Source: Syntrophaceae bacterium UBA2192 (GTDB taxonomy: Bacteria; Desulfobacterota; Syntrophia; Syntrophales; UBA2192). From it: 12,995 nt of DNA. The notes under the pieces were generated by a model. The model was given only the letters and a program-made list of their open reading frames with translations. It was not told the origin of the DNA and did no database searches. Shown here in pieces: positions 6,960-12,995 of the stretch; position 1 is the stretch's first letter; the number at the start of each line of letters is the position of its first letter. Location: the NCBI GenBank assembly GCA_002327315.1, contig DCVI01000109.1, positions 5,603-18,597 on the forward strand, read 5' to 3'. The position numbers and the translations under genes are program-made.

Positions 6960-7604
6960 ATGAAGGTCACCCCGCAACGGATAATCAGGGCTGCCGGGAA
7001 CCGGGCCGAGGTTGCCTTCCGGTTCCTCATGCGGCTGTTTCTGCCGTTCGACCCGTGGCATCGGATGCCGCTGGCCGCCAAGGATTATGCCGTCGGCATC
7101 ATCGAACACCTGAATTCCCTTCCTCGAAATCGTCGCGGGCGAGTGGCGGACATCGGCTGCGGCCTCGGGGACATCCTGCTCAACCTAGACTTTGATGATC
7201 GCCTCGGTCTCGACAATGATCCGGCCGTCCTGAAAGGAGCCGAAATCGTCCGTCTGACCCACTTCAAGGGCAACGCCCGCTTTGCCGTGTACTCGTTTCC
7301 CGGGGATAGGCTGGACGGCGGCTTCGACGCCATGGTCCTGGTGAACTGGCCTCATGCCTTTCCACCCGATCTTTTAAAAACCGGCATCTCCCGCATGTTC
7401 CGGAACAACGTGAACCCCGGCGGGTGCCTCATCATCGACACGGTTTCGAAAGACGGCTACCCCTATCGGCACGATGCGGACTTCCTGCTCGGTGAGTTGG
7501 GCGGGACTGTCGAGCAAATCGGCGCCTACCCCTGCGGGCGTAGAGTGTGGAAGGTGACGAAGGAAGTGACCGGTGATCAGTGGCCAGTGACCGGTGAAAG
7601 ATAA
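6960..7604 (+). CDS. Class I SAM-dependent methyltransferase
   Basis: 214 residues from ATG 6960; an in-frame GTG at 6927 is possible, and ribosome binding sites are weak for both. Motif I V-A-D-I-G-C-G-L-G (62-70) and an acidic loop G-L-D-N-D-P about 20 residues later show a SAM-binding Rossmann fold. Motif-like M-V-L-V-N-W-P-H and a late N-P-G-G-C-L-I-I-D strand agree with this. The substrate is unknown. The last residues (T-G-D-Q-W-P-V-T-G-E-R) are encoded by a direct-repeat tract (7566-7597), which suggests the original stop was lost or the repeat was inserted at the gene end. The preceding hydrolase gene may be cotranscribed. Confidence 0.75.
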   Translation: MKVTPQRIIRAAGNRAEVAFRFLMRLFLPFDPWHRMPLAAKDYAVGIIEHLNSLPRNRRGRVADIGCGLGDILLNLDFDDRLGLDNDPAVLKGAEIVRLTHFKGNARFAVYSFPGDRLDGGFDAMVLVNWPHAFPPDLLKTGISRMFRNNVNPGGCLIIDTVSKDGYPYRHDADFLLGELGGTVEQIGAYPCGRRVWKVTKEVTGDQWPVTGER

Positions 7605-7661
7605 GAATTAAAGTCGGCTTCAGGCTCTAATCCTTCAGGCTGTATGCTGTCGGCTGAAGAC
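7566..7661 (+). repeat. GTGACCGGTGA direct repeats and CTTCAGGC words
   Basis: GTGACCGGTGA occurs at 7566-7576 and 7587-7597, separated by TCAGTGGCCA. After the methyltransferase stop, GGCTTCAGGC (7616-7625) and CTTCAGGC (7633-7640) are followed by the inverted form GGCTGAAG (7652-7659). The second group uses the same word as the ilvB-ilvN spacer. Confidence 0.5.
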
Positions 7662-7998
7662 GGTTGACGAGCAGGACGCACGTCAACGAGTGGGCCCGAT
7701 CATCTCCATCCGTTCCCGCCAAGCCTTACGTTCCCGGATCTTGCGCAGGCGATCTCGTGCGGGAATCCTTCATCCGCTGCCCCAACTCCCCAACGTAAGC
7801 CTCCCGTGATACGCCCGATCCCCCCATCCCTGCTCGAACCCTATGCAGCCTTTATCCGCACAGGGGTGGGTACCCGGCCGCTTTTCCCTTCCTCCTGCGA
7901 GAAAAGCATTGGCAGCCAACCGGGAAAAAGTGTAGATTACGGAAAGCTTTTTCGGATCCATCTGTCCCACATGCAGAACCGCCGGAGAGTTCGCAGAC
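7605..7998. other. Spacer of about 390 bp without a recognisable gene
   Basis: The first 60 bp hold repeat words. A 7-bp inverted repeat GTTGACG/CGTCAAC lies at 7663-7669 and 7681-7687. From 7690 to 7900 I see no gene with homology on either strand. The last 90 bp carry a possible promoter and the ribosome binding site of the selenoprotein gene. Confidence 0.5.
7909..7938 (+). promoter_or_regulatory. Possible promoter of the rhodanese-cytochrome gene
   Basis: TTGGCA (7909-7914, five of six to TTGACA) and TAGATT (7933-7938, four of six to TATAAT) are 18 bp apart. The start codon at 7999 is 60 bp downstream with GGAGAG (7984-7989) as ribosome binding site. This is a moderate match and has no independent support. 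Confidence 0.4.
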
Positions 7999-9618
7999 AT
8001 GAAACGCAAACCCATCCTCATTTCATCCCTGGTAGCGCTCCTTCTGCTCATCGCCCTGGCCGGGTACTCCGCCCCTCCGTCATCGGTTGAGCAGGTGCCC
8101 CGCCTGACGAAGGAAGCCGTCAAAGAGATGCTCGGGAAGCCCGACGTGGTCATCGTCGACATCCGCTACATCAAGCAGTATGAAGAAAGTGACAAAAAAC
8201 TCCCCGGCGCCGTTTTCGTCCAACCGGAGAATTTCGACGACTTCGTAAAGAAATACCCGAAAAAGGACGCCACGTACGTCCTCTACTGAGCCTGACCCCA
8301 GGAGTACACGGCCGCCCGGGGGGCGGTTGAACTTTACAAGCGGGGTTACATGAAGGTCTACGCCCTGACAGGCGGGTGGAACGAGTGGGCCAAGGCGAAC
8401 TACCCGACGGAACGGAAGAAAGTTACCTCGGCGAAGAACTGCGTCCTCTGTCACACGGCCATGACACCGGGAATCGTCTCGGACTGGAAACTCAGCAAGC
8501 ACAGCCAGAAGGGGGTCGACTGCGCCGTCTGTCACGGGGACAAGCACTTCTCCCCGGAGACGGTCGATAAGGCCGAGGTCCCGACGCCCGAGCGGTGCGC
8601 CTACTGCCACGGAAATCAGGTCAAACAGTTCAAGGACGGCAAGCACGCCAAGGCCTGGGCCTCCCTGAAGGCCATGCCCACCTTCCACATGCAGCCCATG
8701 GCCCTGATGGACGGCATGAAAGGCTGCGGCGGCTGCCACAAGATCGGCATCAAGACGGACGGCGAGATCAAGGAACTCAGAAAGCAGGGCGGCCAGTTCG
8801 GTGTTGCCTCCTGCGATTCCTGCCACACCCGGCACATCTTCTCCAAGAAAGAGGCCCTGCAGCCCCAGGCCTGCCAGACCTGCCACATGGGCATCGACCA
8901 CCCCCAGTGGGAGATGTATTCCTCCTCCAAGCACGGGGTGCGATACCTCCTGAAGCAAAACGGCGTCCTGCCCGAGAGCGCCTCGGCGCCCACCTGCCAG
9001 AGCTGTCACATGACAAGCGGCAACCACGGCGTGCGCACGGCCTGGGGGTTTGTGGCCGTGAGGCTCCCCATGCCGCAGGACCCGAAGTGGACGGCCGACC
9101 GCACCAGCATCCTCAAGAGCCTCGGGGCCCTGGACCCCTCCGGGAAGCCCACGGCGCGGCTCGGCGTGCTCAAGGACCTCGACGTCTTCCGGGCAACCCA
9201 GGAGGACTGGCAGAAGGAACGGGACCGCATGTTCAACAACTGCCGCCAGTGCCACTCGCCGAACTTTGCCAGGGGCGAGCTTGAAAAAAGTGACGGCATG
9301 ATCCGCGAGGCGGACCGGCTGCTCGCCGAGGCGATCGAGATCGTGGCGGGGCTCTACCGGGACAAGATCATCCCCAAGTCGGCTTATTACGCGTATCCCT
9401 ATCCCGACCTGCTCGCCTTCCACGACGCTCCGACGTCCATCGAGCAGAAGCTCTACCTCATGTTCCTCGAGCACCGGATGCGGACCTTCCAGGGCTCCTT
9501 CCACGCCAACCCCGATTACGCCCTCTGGTACGGCTGGAGCAAGATGGTGTCGGACATCACGGAGATCCGGAAGATGGCGGCGGATCTGCGAAAGGAAAAG
9601 AAGGCCAAACGGAAATAA
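7999..9618 (+). CDS. Selenocysteine rhodanese fused to an HAO-like octaheme cytochrome c (two in-frame UGA codons)
   Basis: Read through two UGA codons, this is one frame of 539 residues. Residues 1-24 are a signal peptide or membrane anchor (K-R-K then a Leu/Ile/Ala core). Residues 35-132 form a complete single-domain rhodanese: V-I-V-D-I-R, L-P-G-A-V, Y-V-L-Y96, then U97-A-U99-P-Q-E and G-G-W-N-E-W (125-130). Relatives have C-A-C where UGA-GCC-UGA stands. Eight CxxCH heme sites follow at 148, 175, 200, 243, 272, 292, 333 and 415. A helical C-terminal domain with Y-Y-A-Y-P-Y-P and N-P-D-Y-A-L-W-Y-G-W resembles hydroxylamine oxidoreductase-family octaheme cytochromes. It is likely periplasmic. 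Rhodaneses carry sulfur as persulfide; HAO-family hemes do redox on N or S compounds; the true substrate is unknown. Automatic annotation would split it into 7999-8289 and about 8350-9618. Confidence 0.85.
8287..8295 (+). other. UGA-GCC-UGA: proposed selenocysteine pair in the rhodanese active-site loop
   Basis: TGA 8287-8289 (codon 97) and TGA 8293-8295 (codon 99) fall in the same frame as both flanking domain halves. They replace exactly the two cysteines of the Y-C-A-C-P loop, each one base from a Cys codon. UGA is a stop elsewhere in the window (ilvN, ilvD, msrAB, hisF), so a general code change is unlikely. Confidence 0.8.
8309..8329 (+). promoter_or_regulatory. Candidate bacterial SECIS stem-loop
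   Basis: Eight base pairs (8309-8316 with 8322-8329; two are G-U) close a loop CGGGG at 8317-8321. The loop starts 21 nt after the second UGA and 27 nt after the first, within the 16-37 nt range known for bacterial SECIS elements, and G bases are present at the loop start as SelB requires. A lower CCCC/GGGG stem (8296-8299 with 8342-8345) is possible. It lies inside the coding sequence, as is normal in bacteria. Confidence 0.6.
8440..9257 (+). other. Octaheme domain: eight CxxCH sites of the fused cytochrome
   Basis: The segment codes the sites CVLCH, CAVCH, CAYCH, CGGCH, CDSCH, CQTCH, CQSCH and CRQCH. All are canonical; there is no CxxCK, which argues against octaheme nitrite/tetrathionate reductases with Lys-ligated heme. 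Spacing, with the fourth site after a longer gap and the eighth set apart before a helical tail, fits the HAO family, in which heme 4 is the catalytic one. Whether the cross-linking Tyr of true HAO is present cannot be decided by eye. Confidence 0.75.
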
Positions 9619-9636
9619 ACGCCGGGGGAACAGGTT

Positions 9637-9960
9637 ATGTGGGTGAAAAGGCTCAAACAGCGTCAGGGGTTCAGGGCCGTTGTCTGCATCCTGCTTCTTG
9701 CAGCCCTTTTCATGACGGCAGGGTGCAGCGGGACGACCTATTTTTGCGACAACGGAAAGATCATCAAGACGAGAGACCAGATGAGCGGCCAAAAAGTCGT
9801 CATCGACGTGGGCGACGGGGACATCATCCTCCCCCGGGTGCAGGCTGCCGAGGGATCGAAGTTCAGCGACGGGACGAGAACCTTCTGGTTCAAGGGGGAT
9901 GAACTCATCGTTGAGTCGGCCGGCAAGACCCCCTACGGTCGTTGCACGCTTTTCCGCTGA
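9637..9960 (+). CDS. MliC-like lipoprotein
   Basis: 107 residues with a lipoprotein signal peptide: basic N-terminus, hydrophobic core and lipobox M-T-A-G-C30. The mature part begins S-G-T-T-Y-F-C37-D-N-G and has V-V-I-D-V, L-P-R-V-Q-A-A-E-G-S-K-F-S-D-G, F-W-F-K-G-D-E-L and a last cysteine C103. This is the beta-barrel pattern of MliC/PliC, membrane-bound inhibitors of c-type lysozyme, where the two Cys form a disulfide. It starts 18 bp after the cytochrome gene with GGGGGAA (9624-9629) before it and no promoter seen, so it is probably cotranscribed. A role in the cytochrome pathway is not evident; a general envelope role is as likely. Confidence 0.7.
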   Translation: MWVKRLKQRQGFRAVVCILLLAALFMTAGCSGTTYFCDNGKIIKTRDQMSGQKVVIDVGDGDIILPRVQAAEGSKFSDGTRTFWFKGDELIVESAGKTPYGRCTLFR

Positions 9961-9979
9961 GCAGGCAATGAACAGGGCA

Positions 9980-10006
9980 GGCGCTCCCCCGCGGAGCGCC
10001 TTTTTT
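9980..10006 (+). terminator. Intrinsic terminator after the MliC-like gene
   Basis: GGCGCTCC (9980-9987) pairs perfectly with GGAGCGCC (9993-10000) around a five-base loop, followed by six T (10001-10006). It begins 20 bp after the stop and ends the selenoprotein-lipoprotein unit. Confidence 0.9.
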
Positions 10007-10033
10007 CTATTTTGCGGCTCCACACCCTGCCCC

Positions 10034-10062
10034 TTTACAAACAGATTCCCCAACCTCATATT
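10034..10062 (+). promoter_or_regulatory. Possible promoter of msrAB
   Basis: TTTACA (10034-10039, five of six to TTGACA) and CATATT (10057-10062, four of six to TATAAT) have 17-bp spacing. It lies just after the terminator and before the msrAB gene, where a new promoter is expected. Confidence 0.45.
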
Positions 10063-10090
10063 AATGAACAAAACATAAGGCGAAAAGGCA

Positions 10091-10141
10091 GTGAAGACCT
10101 TTTTTCTCACCCTGATCGTTTCCATCCCGGCACCGGGGTGA
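10091..10141 (+). pseudogene. Cryptic signal-peptide-like ORF in frame with msrAB, closed by TGA
   Basis: GTG 10091 opens 16 codons reading as basic residue plus hydrophobic core (V-K-T-F-F-L-T-L-I-V-S-I-P-A-P-G) and then TGA 10139-10141. The same frame then runs without stop for 13 codons into ATG 10181 of msrAB. The TGA stands where a lipobox Cys (TGC) would fit. It may be the remains of an exported MsrAB form or a chance leader; no function is claimed. Confidence 0.3.
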
Positions 10142-10180
10142 CGGGGCACGAAAGACAAAGCCACCGAGAGGAAGACTCCC

Positions 10181-11197
10181 ATGACGAAAGAAACACAGGA
10201 ACAGAAGGTCGCCACTTTTGCCGGCGGCTGCTTCTGGTGTATTGAATCGGACTTCGAGAAGGTGCCCGGCGTCCTGAAGGTGATCTCGGGATACACGGGC
10301 GGCAAAAAGGAAAACCCCACCTACGAGGAGGTCTGCTCGGGCCGCACGGGCCACCTGGAGGCCGTCCAGGTCTGGTACGATCCTGCAAAAGTGACCTACG
10401 AACAGCTCCTGGATATCTTCTGGCGGCACATCGACCCCACCGACGGCGGCGGACAATTCGTCGACCGGGGCTCCCAGTACCGCAGTGCCGTCTTCTACCA
10501 CGACGAGGAACAGAAGAGACTCGCCGAAAGATCACTCGACGCCCTTACCAAATCGGCAAAGTTCGCCAGGCCCGTCGCCACAGAGATTCTCCCCCTCACG
10601 AAGTTTTACGAGGCCGAGGATTACCACCAGGACTACTACAAGAAGAGCCCCCAGCGATACCAGTCCTACCGGTCCAATTCGGGCCGCGATTCCTTCCTGA
10701 TAAAGACCTGGGGCAATGACAAGCCGAAGTCCGCGGCGCCTGCAGGAAAGTCCTGGGCGAAACCCGACGAAACCACCATGAAGCAGAAACTCACCCCGCT
10801 GCAGTACCAGGTCACGCAGAAAGAGGGAACGGAGCCGCCTTTCAAAAACGAGTTCCACGACAACAAGCGCGAGGGGATCTACGTGGACATCGTCTCGGGC
10901 GAGCCCCTGTTCAGCTCGCGGGACAAGTTCGACTCAGGGACGGGTTGGCCGAGCTTCACGAAACCGCTCGAGCCGGGCAATGTCGTCGAGCGGACGGACA
11001 AAAATCTCTTCATGGTCCGCACGGAAGTCCGCAGCCGGAATGGGGATTCCCACCTCGGACACGTTTTCCCCGACGGGCCCGCGCCGACGGGGCGGCGCTT
11101 CTGCATGAACTCGGCGGCCCTGCGATTCATCCCGAAGGAGGATCTGGAAAAAGAGGGCTACGGGGAGTATCTGAAGCCGTTCAAAAAGCAGGGATGA
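10181..11197 (+). CDS. msrAB: Peptide methionine sulfoxide reductase MsrA-MsrB fusion
   Basis: 338 residues. The MsrA domain (about 8-165) has the catalytic motif G-G-C17-F-W-C and later R-G-S-Q-Y-R-S-A and E-D-Y-H-Q-D-Y; it reduces the S-epimer of methionine sulfoxide. A Lys/Ala/Pro-rich linker leads to the MsrB domain (about 205-330), with S-G-T-G-W-P-S-F, G-D-S-H-L-G-H-V-F-x-D-G-P and catalytic C308 in R-F-C-M-N-S-A-A-L-R-F for the R-epimer. The MsrB part lacks the zinc CxxC pairs and has Thr254 where many MsrB have the resolving Cys. The usual Cys, not Sec, stands at both active sites. ATG 10181 is supported by GAGAGGAAG (10166-10174). An upstream in-frame stretch could once have coded a signal peptide (10091-10141). 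Confidence 0.95.
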   Translation: MTKETQEQKVATFAGGCFWCIESDFEKVPGVLKVISGYTGGKKENPTYEEVCSGRTGHLEAVQVWYDPAKVTYEQLLDIFWRHIDPTDGGGQFVDRGSQYRSAVFYHDEEQKRLAERSLDALTKSAKFARPVATEILPLTKFYEAEDYHQDYYKKSPQRYQSYRSNSGRDSFLIKTWGNDKPKSAAPAGKSWAKPDETTMKQKLTPLQYQVTQKEGTEPPFKNEFHDNKREGIYVDIVSGEPLFSSRDKFDSGTGWPSFTKPLEPGNVVERTDKNLFMVRTEVRSRNGDSHLGHVFPDGPAPTGRRFCMNSAALRFIPKEDLEKEGYGEYLKPFKKQG

Positions 11198-11304
11198 CGT
11201 GCCTGAGCGTAAACGTGTTTGAGTGAACGGAAAAATAAGATTGAACGGCAGGGCATAAATCGGTTATCCATCGGACGTTACAAATCCGTTACGAGGAGGG
11301 GAAA

Positions 11305-12069
11305 ATGAACGTCATCAAGATCATGCCTTGCCTGGACATGAAGAACGGCCGTGTCGTCAAAGGGGTGCACTTCGTGGACATCCGGGACGCAGGCGACCCC
11401 GTGGAGAATGCCGCCTTCTACCAGAAGGAAGGGGCCGACGAGCTTGCCATGCTGGACATCGCGGCCACGGTGGAAAACCGCAAGACCCGGATGGAGTGGG
11501 TCAGGCAGGTCTCGGCCGTCATCACGATCCCGCTCACCATGGGGGGCGGGATCAACAGCCTGGAGGACATCGAGCTCGTTCTCGGGGCCGGGGCCGGCAA
11601 GGTTTCCATGAACAGCGCCGCCGTGAAGAACCCGGAGCTCGTAAGCGAGGCGGCGAAGAAGTACGGCTCCGACAAAATCACCGTCGCCATCGATGCCCGG
11701 CGCAACAAGGCGATGCCCTCGGGCTTCGAGCTTGTCGTCGCGGGCGGCACGACCCCTGTGGGGAAGGACGCCATCGCCTGGGCCAGGCAGTGCCAGGCCC
11801 TCGGGGCGGGTGTGATCCTGCCGACGAGCATGGACGGCGACGGGACCCTGGCCGGCTACGATCTGGAATTCACAAAAGCCATCTCCGAAGTGGTCACCGT
11901 GCCCGTCGTGGCCTCCGGTGGGGCCGGGAAGCTGGAGCACTTCTACGAGGCCGTCGTAAAGGGCGGCGCAAGCGTCGTCCTTGCCGCCTCGGTATTTCAC
12001 TATCGGACCTTCAGCATCCGCCAGGTCAAGGAGTACCTGAGGGACAAGGGGCTCAAGGTCACCCTCTGA
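11305..12069 (+). CDS. hisF: Imidazole glycerol phosphate synthase cyclase subunit HisF (divergent, solitary)
   Basis: 254 residues, a full-length (beta/alpha)8 barrel of the HisA/HisF family. Catalytic aspartates are kept: D11 in C-L-D-M and D130 in A-I-D-A-R. Phosphate-binding G-G-G-I and A-S-G-G-A-G are present. HisF normally uses ammonia from HisH to make imidazole glycerol phosphate and AICAR in histidine synthesis. Compared with my memory of Thermotoga HisF, R5 is Lys, D98 is Gly, E167 is Val and the Arg in S-M-D-R-D-G is Gly. Several of these serve the ammonia gate or HisH interface. No hisH or hisA is nearby. ATG 11305 has a strong GAGGAGGGG (11293-11301). It may be a HisF paralogue working without HisH. 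Confidence 0.88.
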   Translation: MNVIKIMPCLDMKNGRVVKGVHFVDIRDAGDPVENAAFYQKEGADELAMLDIAATVENRKTRMEWVRQVSAVITIPLTMGGGINSLEDIELVLGAGAGKVSMNSAAVKNPELVSEAAKKYGSDKITVAIDARRNKAMPSGFELVVAGGTTPVGKDAIAWARQCQALGAGVILPTSMDGDGTLAGYDLEFTKAISEVVTVPVVASGGAGKLEHFYEAVVKGGASVVLAASVFHYRTFSIRQVKEYLRDKGLKVTL

Positions 12070-12084
12070 GCACAGGATCGAAGC

Positions 12085-12136
12085 CAGGGAGATGGTCAAA
12101 ACAGGGACGAGGGACCAGGGGGTAGGGTGTAGGCAA
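12085..12136 (+). repeat. GGGACGAGGGACCAGGG word tract
   Basis: The spacer between hisF and the next gene contains purine-rich AGGGAC / AGGG words (about 12102-12130) with no matching inverted arm. It has the same quasi-periodic nature as the other spacer repeats in the window. Confidence 0.35.
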
Positions 12137-12144
12137 AGAAGACG

Positions 12145-12942
12145 ATGTTGGAAAATGAAGCGTTAATCCGACTGGGATTCTTCCTGGGCACGCTGCTCGT
12201 CCTCGCCTTTCTGGAAAGATGGGCGCCGAGGCGCGTATTGAGTACGCCCAAGCCGGCGCGCTGGTTTGCCAACCTCGGGATCGTGACAGTAGATACGCTC
12301 GTTGTCCGATTCCTCTTCCCCGTCCTTCCCGTGGGCTTTGCCTTGCTTTGCCGACAGGAAGGTTGGGGCCTTCTGAACTATTTCCAGGTGCCTTACGGAG
12401 TTGCCGTCTTCGCCGGGGTCGTCCTCTTCGACTTCTTCATCTATATCCAGCATGTCCTCTTCCACCACACGCCCACCCTGTGGCGCCTGCACGGAGTTCA
12501 TCACACGGATCTCGACTTCGACGTCACCACAGCCATCCGCTTCCACCCCGTCGAGATCGTTCTCTCCATGGGGATCAAGCTGGGGCTTGTCTACCTCTTC
12601 GGTCCGCCGGCCCTGTCGGTGATCCTCTTCGAGATCATCCTGAATTGCACGGCCATGTTCAGCCACAGCAACCTCCGGCTTCCCCTGTGGCTTGATGGGG
12701 TTCTCCGGCTCCTGATCGTCACGCCGGACATGCACCGCGTCCACCACTCCGTCATCATTCGGGAGCACAACAGCAATTTCGGCTTCAACCTTTCCCTCTG
12801 GGACCGGCTGTTCGGGACCTACCGGGCACAGCCCGAAAAGGGTCACGAGGGAATGCCCATCGGTCTGGCCAACTTCCGCGACCCCTCACGGCTCAACCTT
12901 CTCCAACTCCTGGCATTGCCCTTCACCTACCGGCACCCCTGA
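12145..12942 (+). CDS. Fatty acid hydroxylase / sterol desaturase family membrane protein
   Basis: 265 residues with hydrophobic segments near 7-22, 45-67, 84-100 and 142-165. The di-iron histidine boxes are complete: H103-V-L-F-H107-H, H116-G-V-H-H120, H174-S-N, H197-R-V-H-H201-S and E-H208-N-S-N-F-G. This places it in the PF04116 family of integral membrane oxygenases, which hydroxylate or desaturate lipids and need O2. In an otherwise anaerobe-looking window this suggests at least some oxygen exposure. The substrate is unknown. The start ATG 12145 has only a weak AAAGAAG before it. It is the last gene; its terminator is probably cut by the window end. Confidence 0.88.
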   Translation: MLENEALIRLGFFLGTLLVLAFLERWAPRRVLSTPKPARWFANLGIVTVDTLVVRFLFPVLPVGFALLCRQEGWGLLNYFQVPYGVAVFAGVVLFDFFIYIQHVLFHHTPTLWRLHGVHHTDLDFDVTTAIRFHPVEIVLSMGIKLGLVYLFGPPALSVILFEIILNCTAMFSHSNLRLPLWLDGVLRLLIVTPDMHRVHHSVIIREHNSNFGFNLSLWDRLFGTYRAQPEKGHEGMPIGLANFRDPSRLNLLQLLALPFTYRHP

Positions 12943-12995
12943 GGACAGGAACTGGGTATCGGGGTGTTGGGAATAAAAAAGCCCGGAATCTCCCG

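Noticed and set aside
7690..7800. Possible remnant of a small basic protein on the minus strand (frame ending R-M-E-M-I-G-P-T-R)
   Set aside because: Only about 30 codons between stops, no start with ribosome binding site, and no firm match to any family; treated as non-coding.
7999..8289. A separate truncated rhodanese gene or a pseudogene with nonsense mutations
   Set aside because: The frame continues perfectly through the rest of the rhodanese fold and into the cytochrome, with no frameshift, and both UGAs replace loop Cys codons. Decay would not choose exactly these two sites.
8080..10320. 746-codon minus-strand open frame across the cytochrome, lipoprotein gene and msrAB start
   Set aside because: It is antisense to three convincing genes and a terminator, has no recognisable domain, and starts within msrAB.
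1..12995. CRISPR array, tRNA, rRNA, insertion sequence or phage genes
   Set aside because: No regularly spaced repeats, cloverleaf, transposase or integrase was seen on either strand.

Overview
The window is GC-rich, gene-dense bacterial DNA. Gene content (stand-alone ilvB, ilvN, ilvC and ilvD, an octaheme cytochrome c, an MsrA-MsrB fusion, and what I read as a selenoprotein) and quasi-repetitive intergenic words suggest an anaerobic Desulfobacterota (former Deltaproteobacteria) lineage. That placement is inference; there is no rRNA or marker gene here.

Left part (1-5943): the C-terminal end of a class A penicillin-binding protein is followed by a branched-chain amino acid locus, ilvB-ilvN-ilvC-ilvD, all on the plus strand. 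Ahead of ilvB sits a textbook transcription attenuator: a sigma70-like promoter, a 27-codon leader peptide with eight consecutive Val codons inside an Ile-Leu-Val8-Leu run, and two hairpins with U-tracts whose arms can pair alternatively. The KARI (ilvC) resembles the Ilv5-like branch more than the E. coli or Geobacter forms. Two related imperfect inverted repeats flank ilvD.

Middle part (5944-9960): a membrane-anchored alpha/beta hydrolase, a SAM methyltransferase whose C-terminus is encoded by repeat sequence, a spacer of about 400 bp without a recognisable gene, and then the most striking locus. A secreted single-domain rhodanese runs into an HAO-like octaheme cytochrome c in one reading frame (7999-9618), interrupted only by two UGA codons (8287-8289 and 8293-8295). 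Those UGAs fall exactly on the two Cys positions of the rhodanese active-site loop (Y-C-A-C-P). A GC-rich stem-loop (8309-8329) lies at the distance expected for a bacterial SECIS. I interpret this as a 539-residue selenoprotein with a U-A-U active site fused to eight c-type hemes, probably periplasmic. A small MliC-like lipoprotein follows 18 bp downstream, and a strong terminator closes the unit.

Right part (10007-12995): a promoter and an msrA-msrB fusion, with a possible decayed signal peptide upstream; a solitary hisF with several changed residues at positions known to matter for coupling to HisH; and a fatty acid hydroxylase/sterol desaturase family membrane protein. All convincing genes are on the plus strand.
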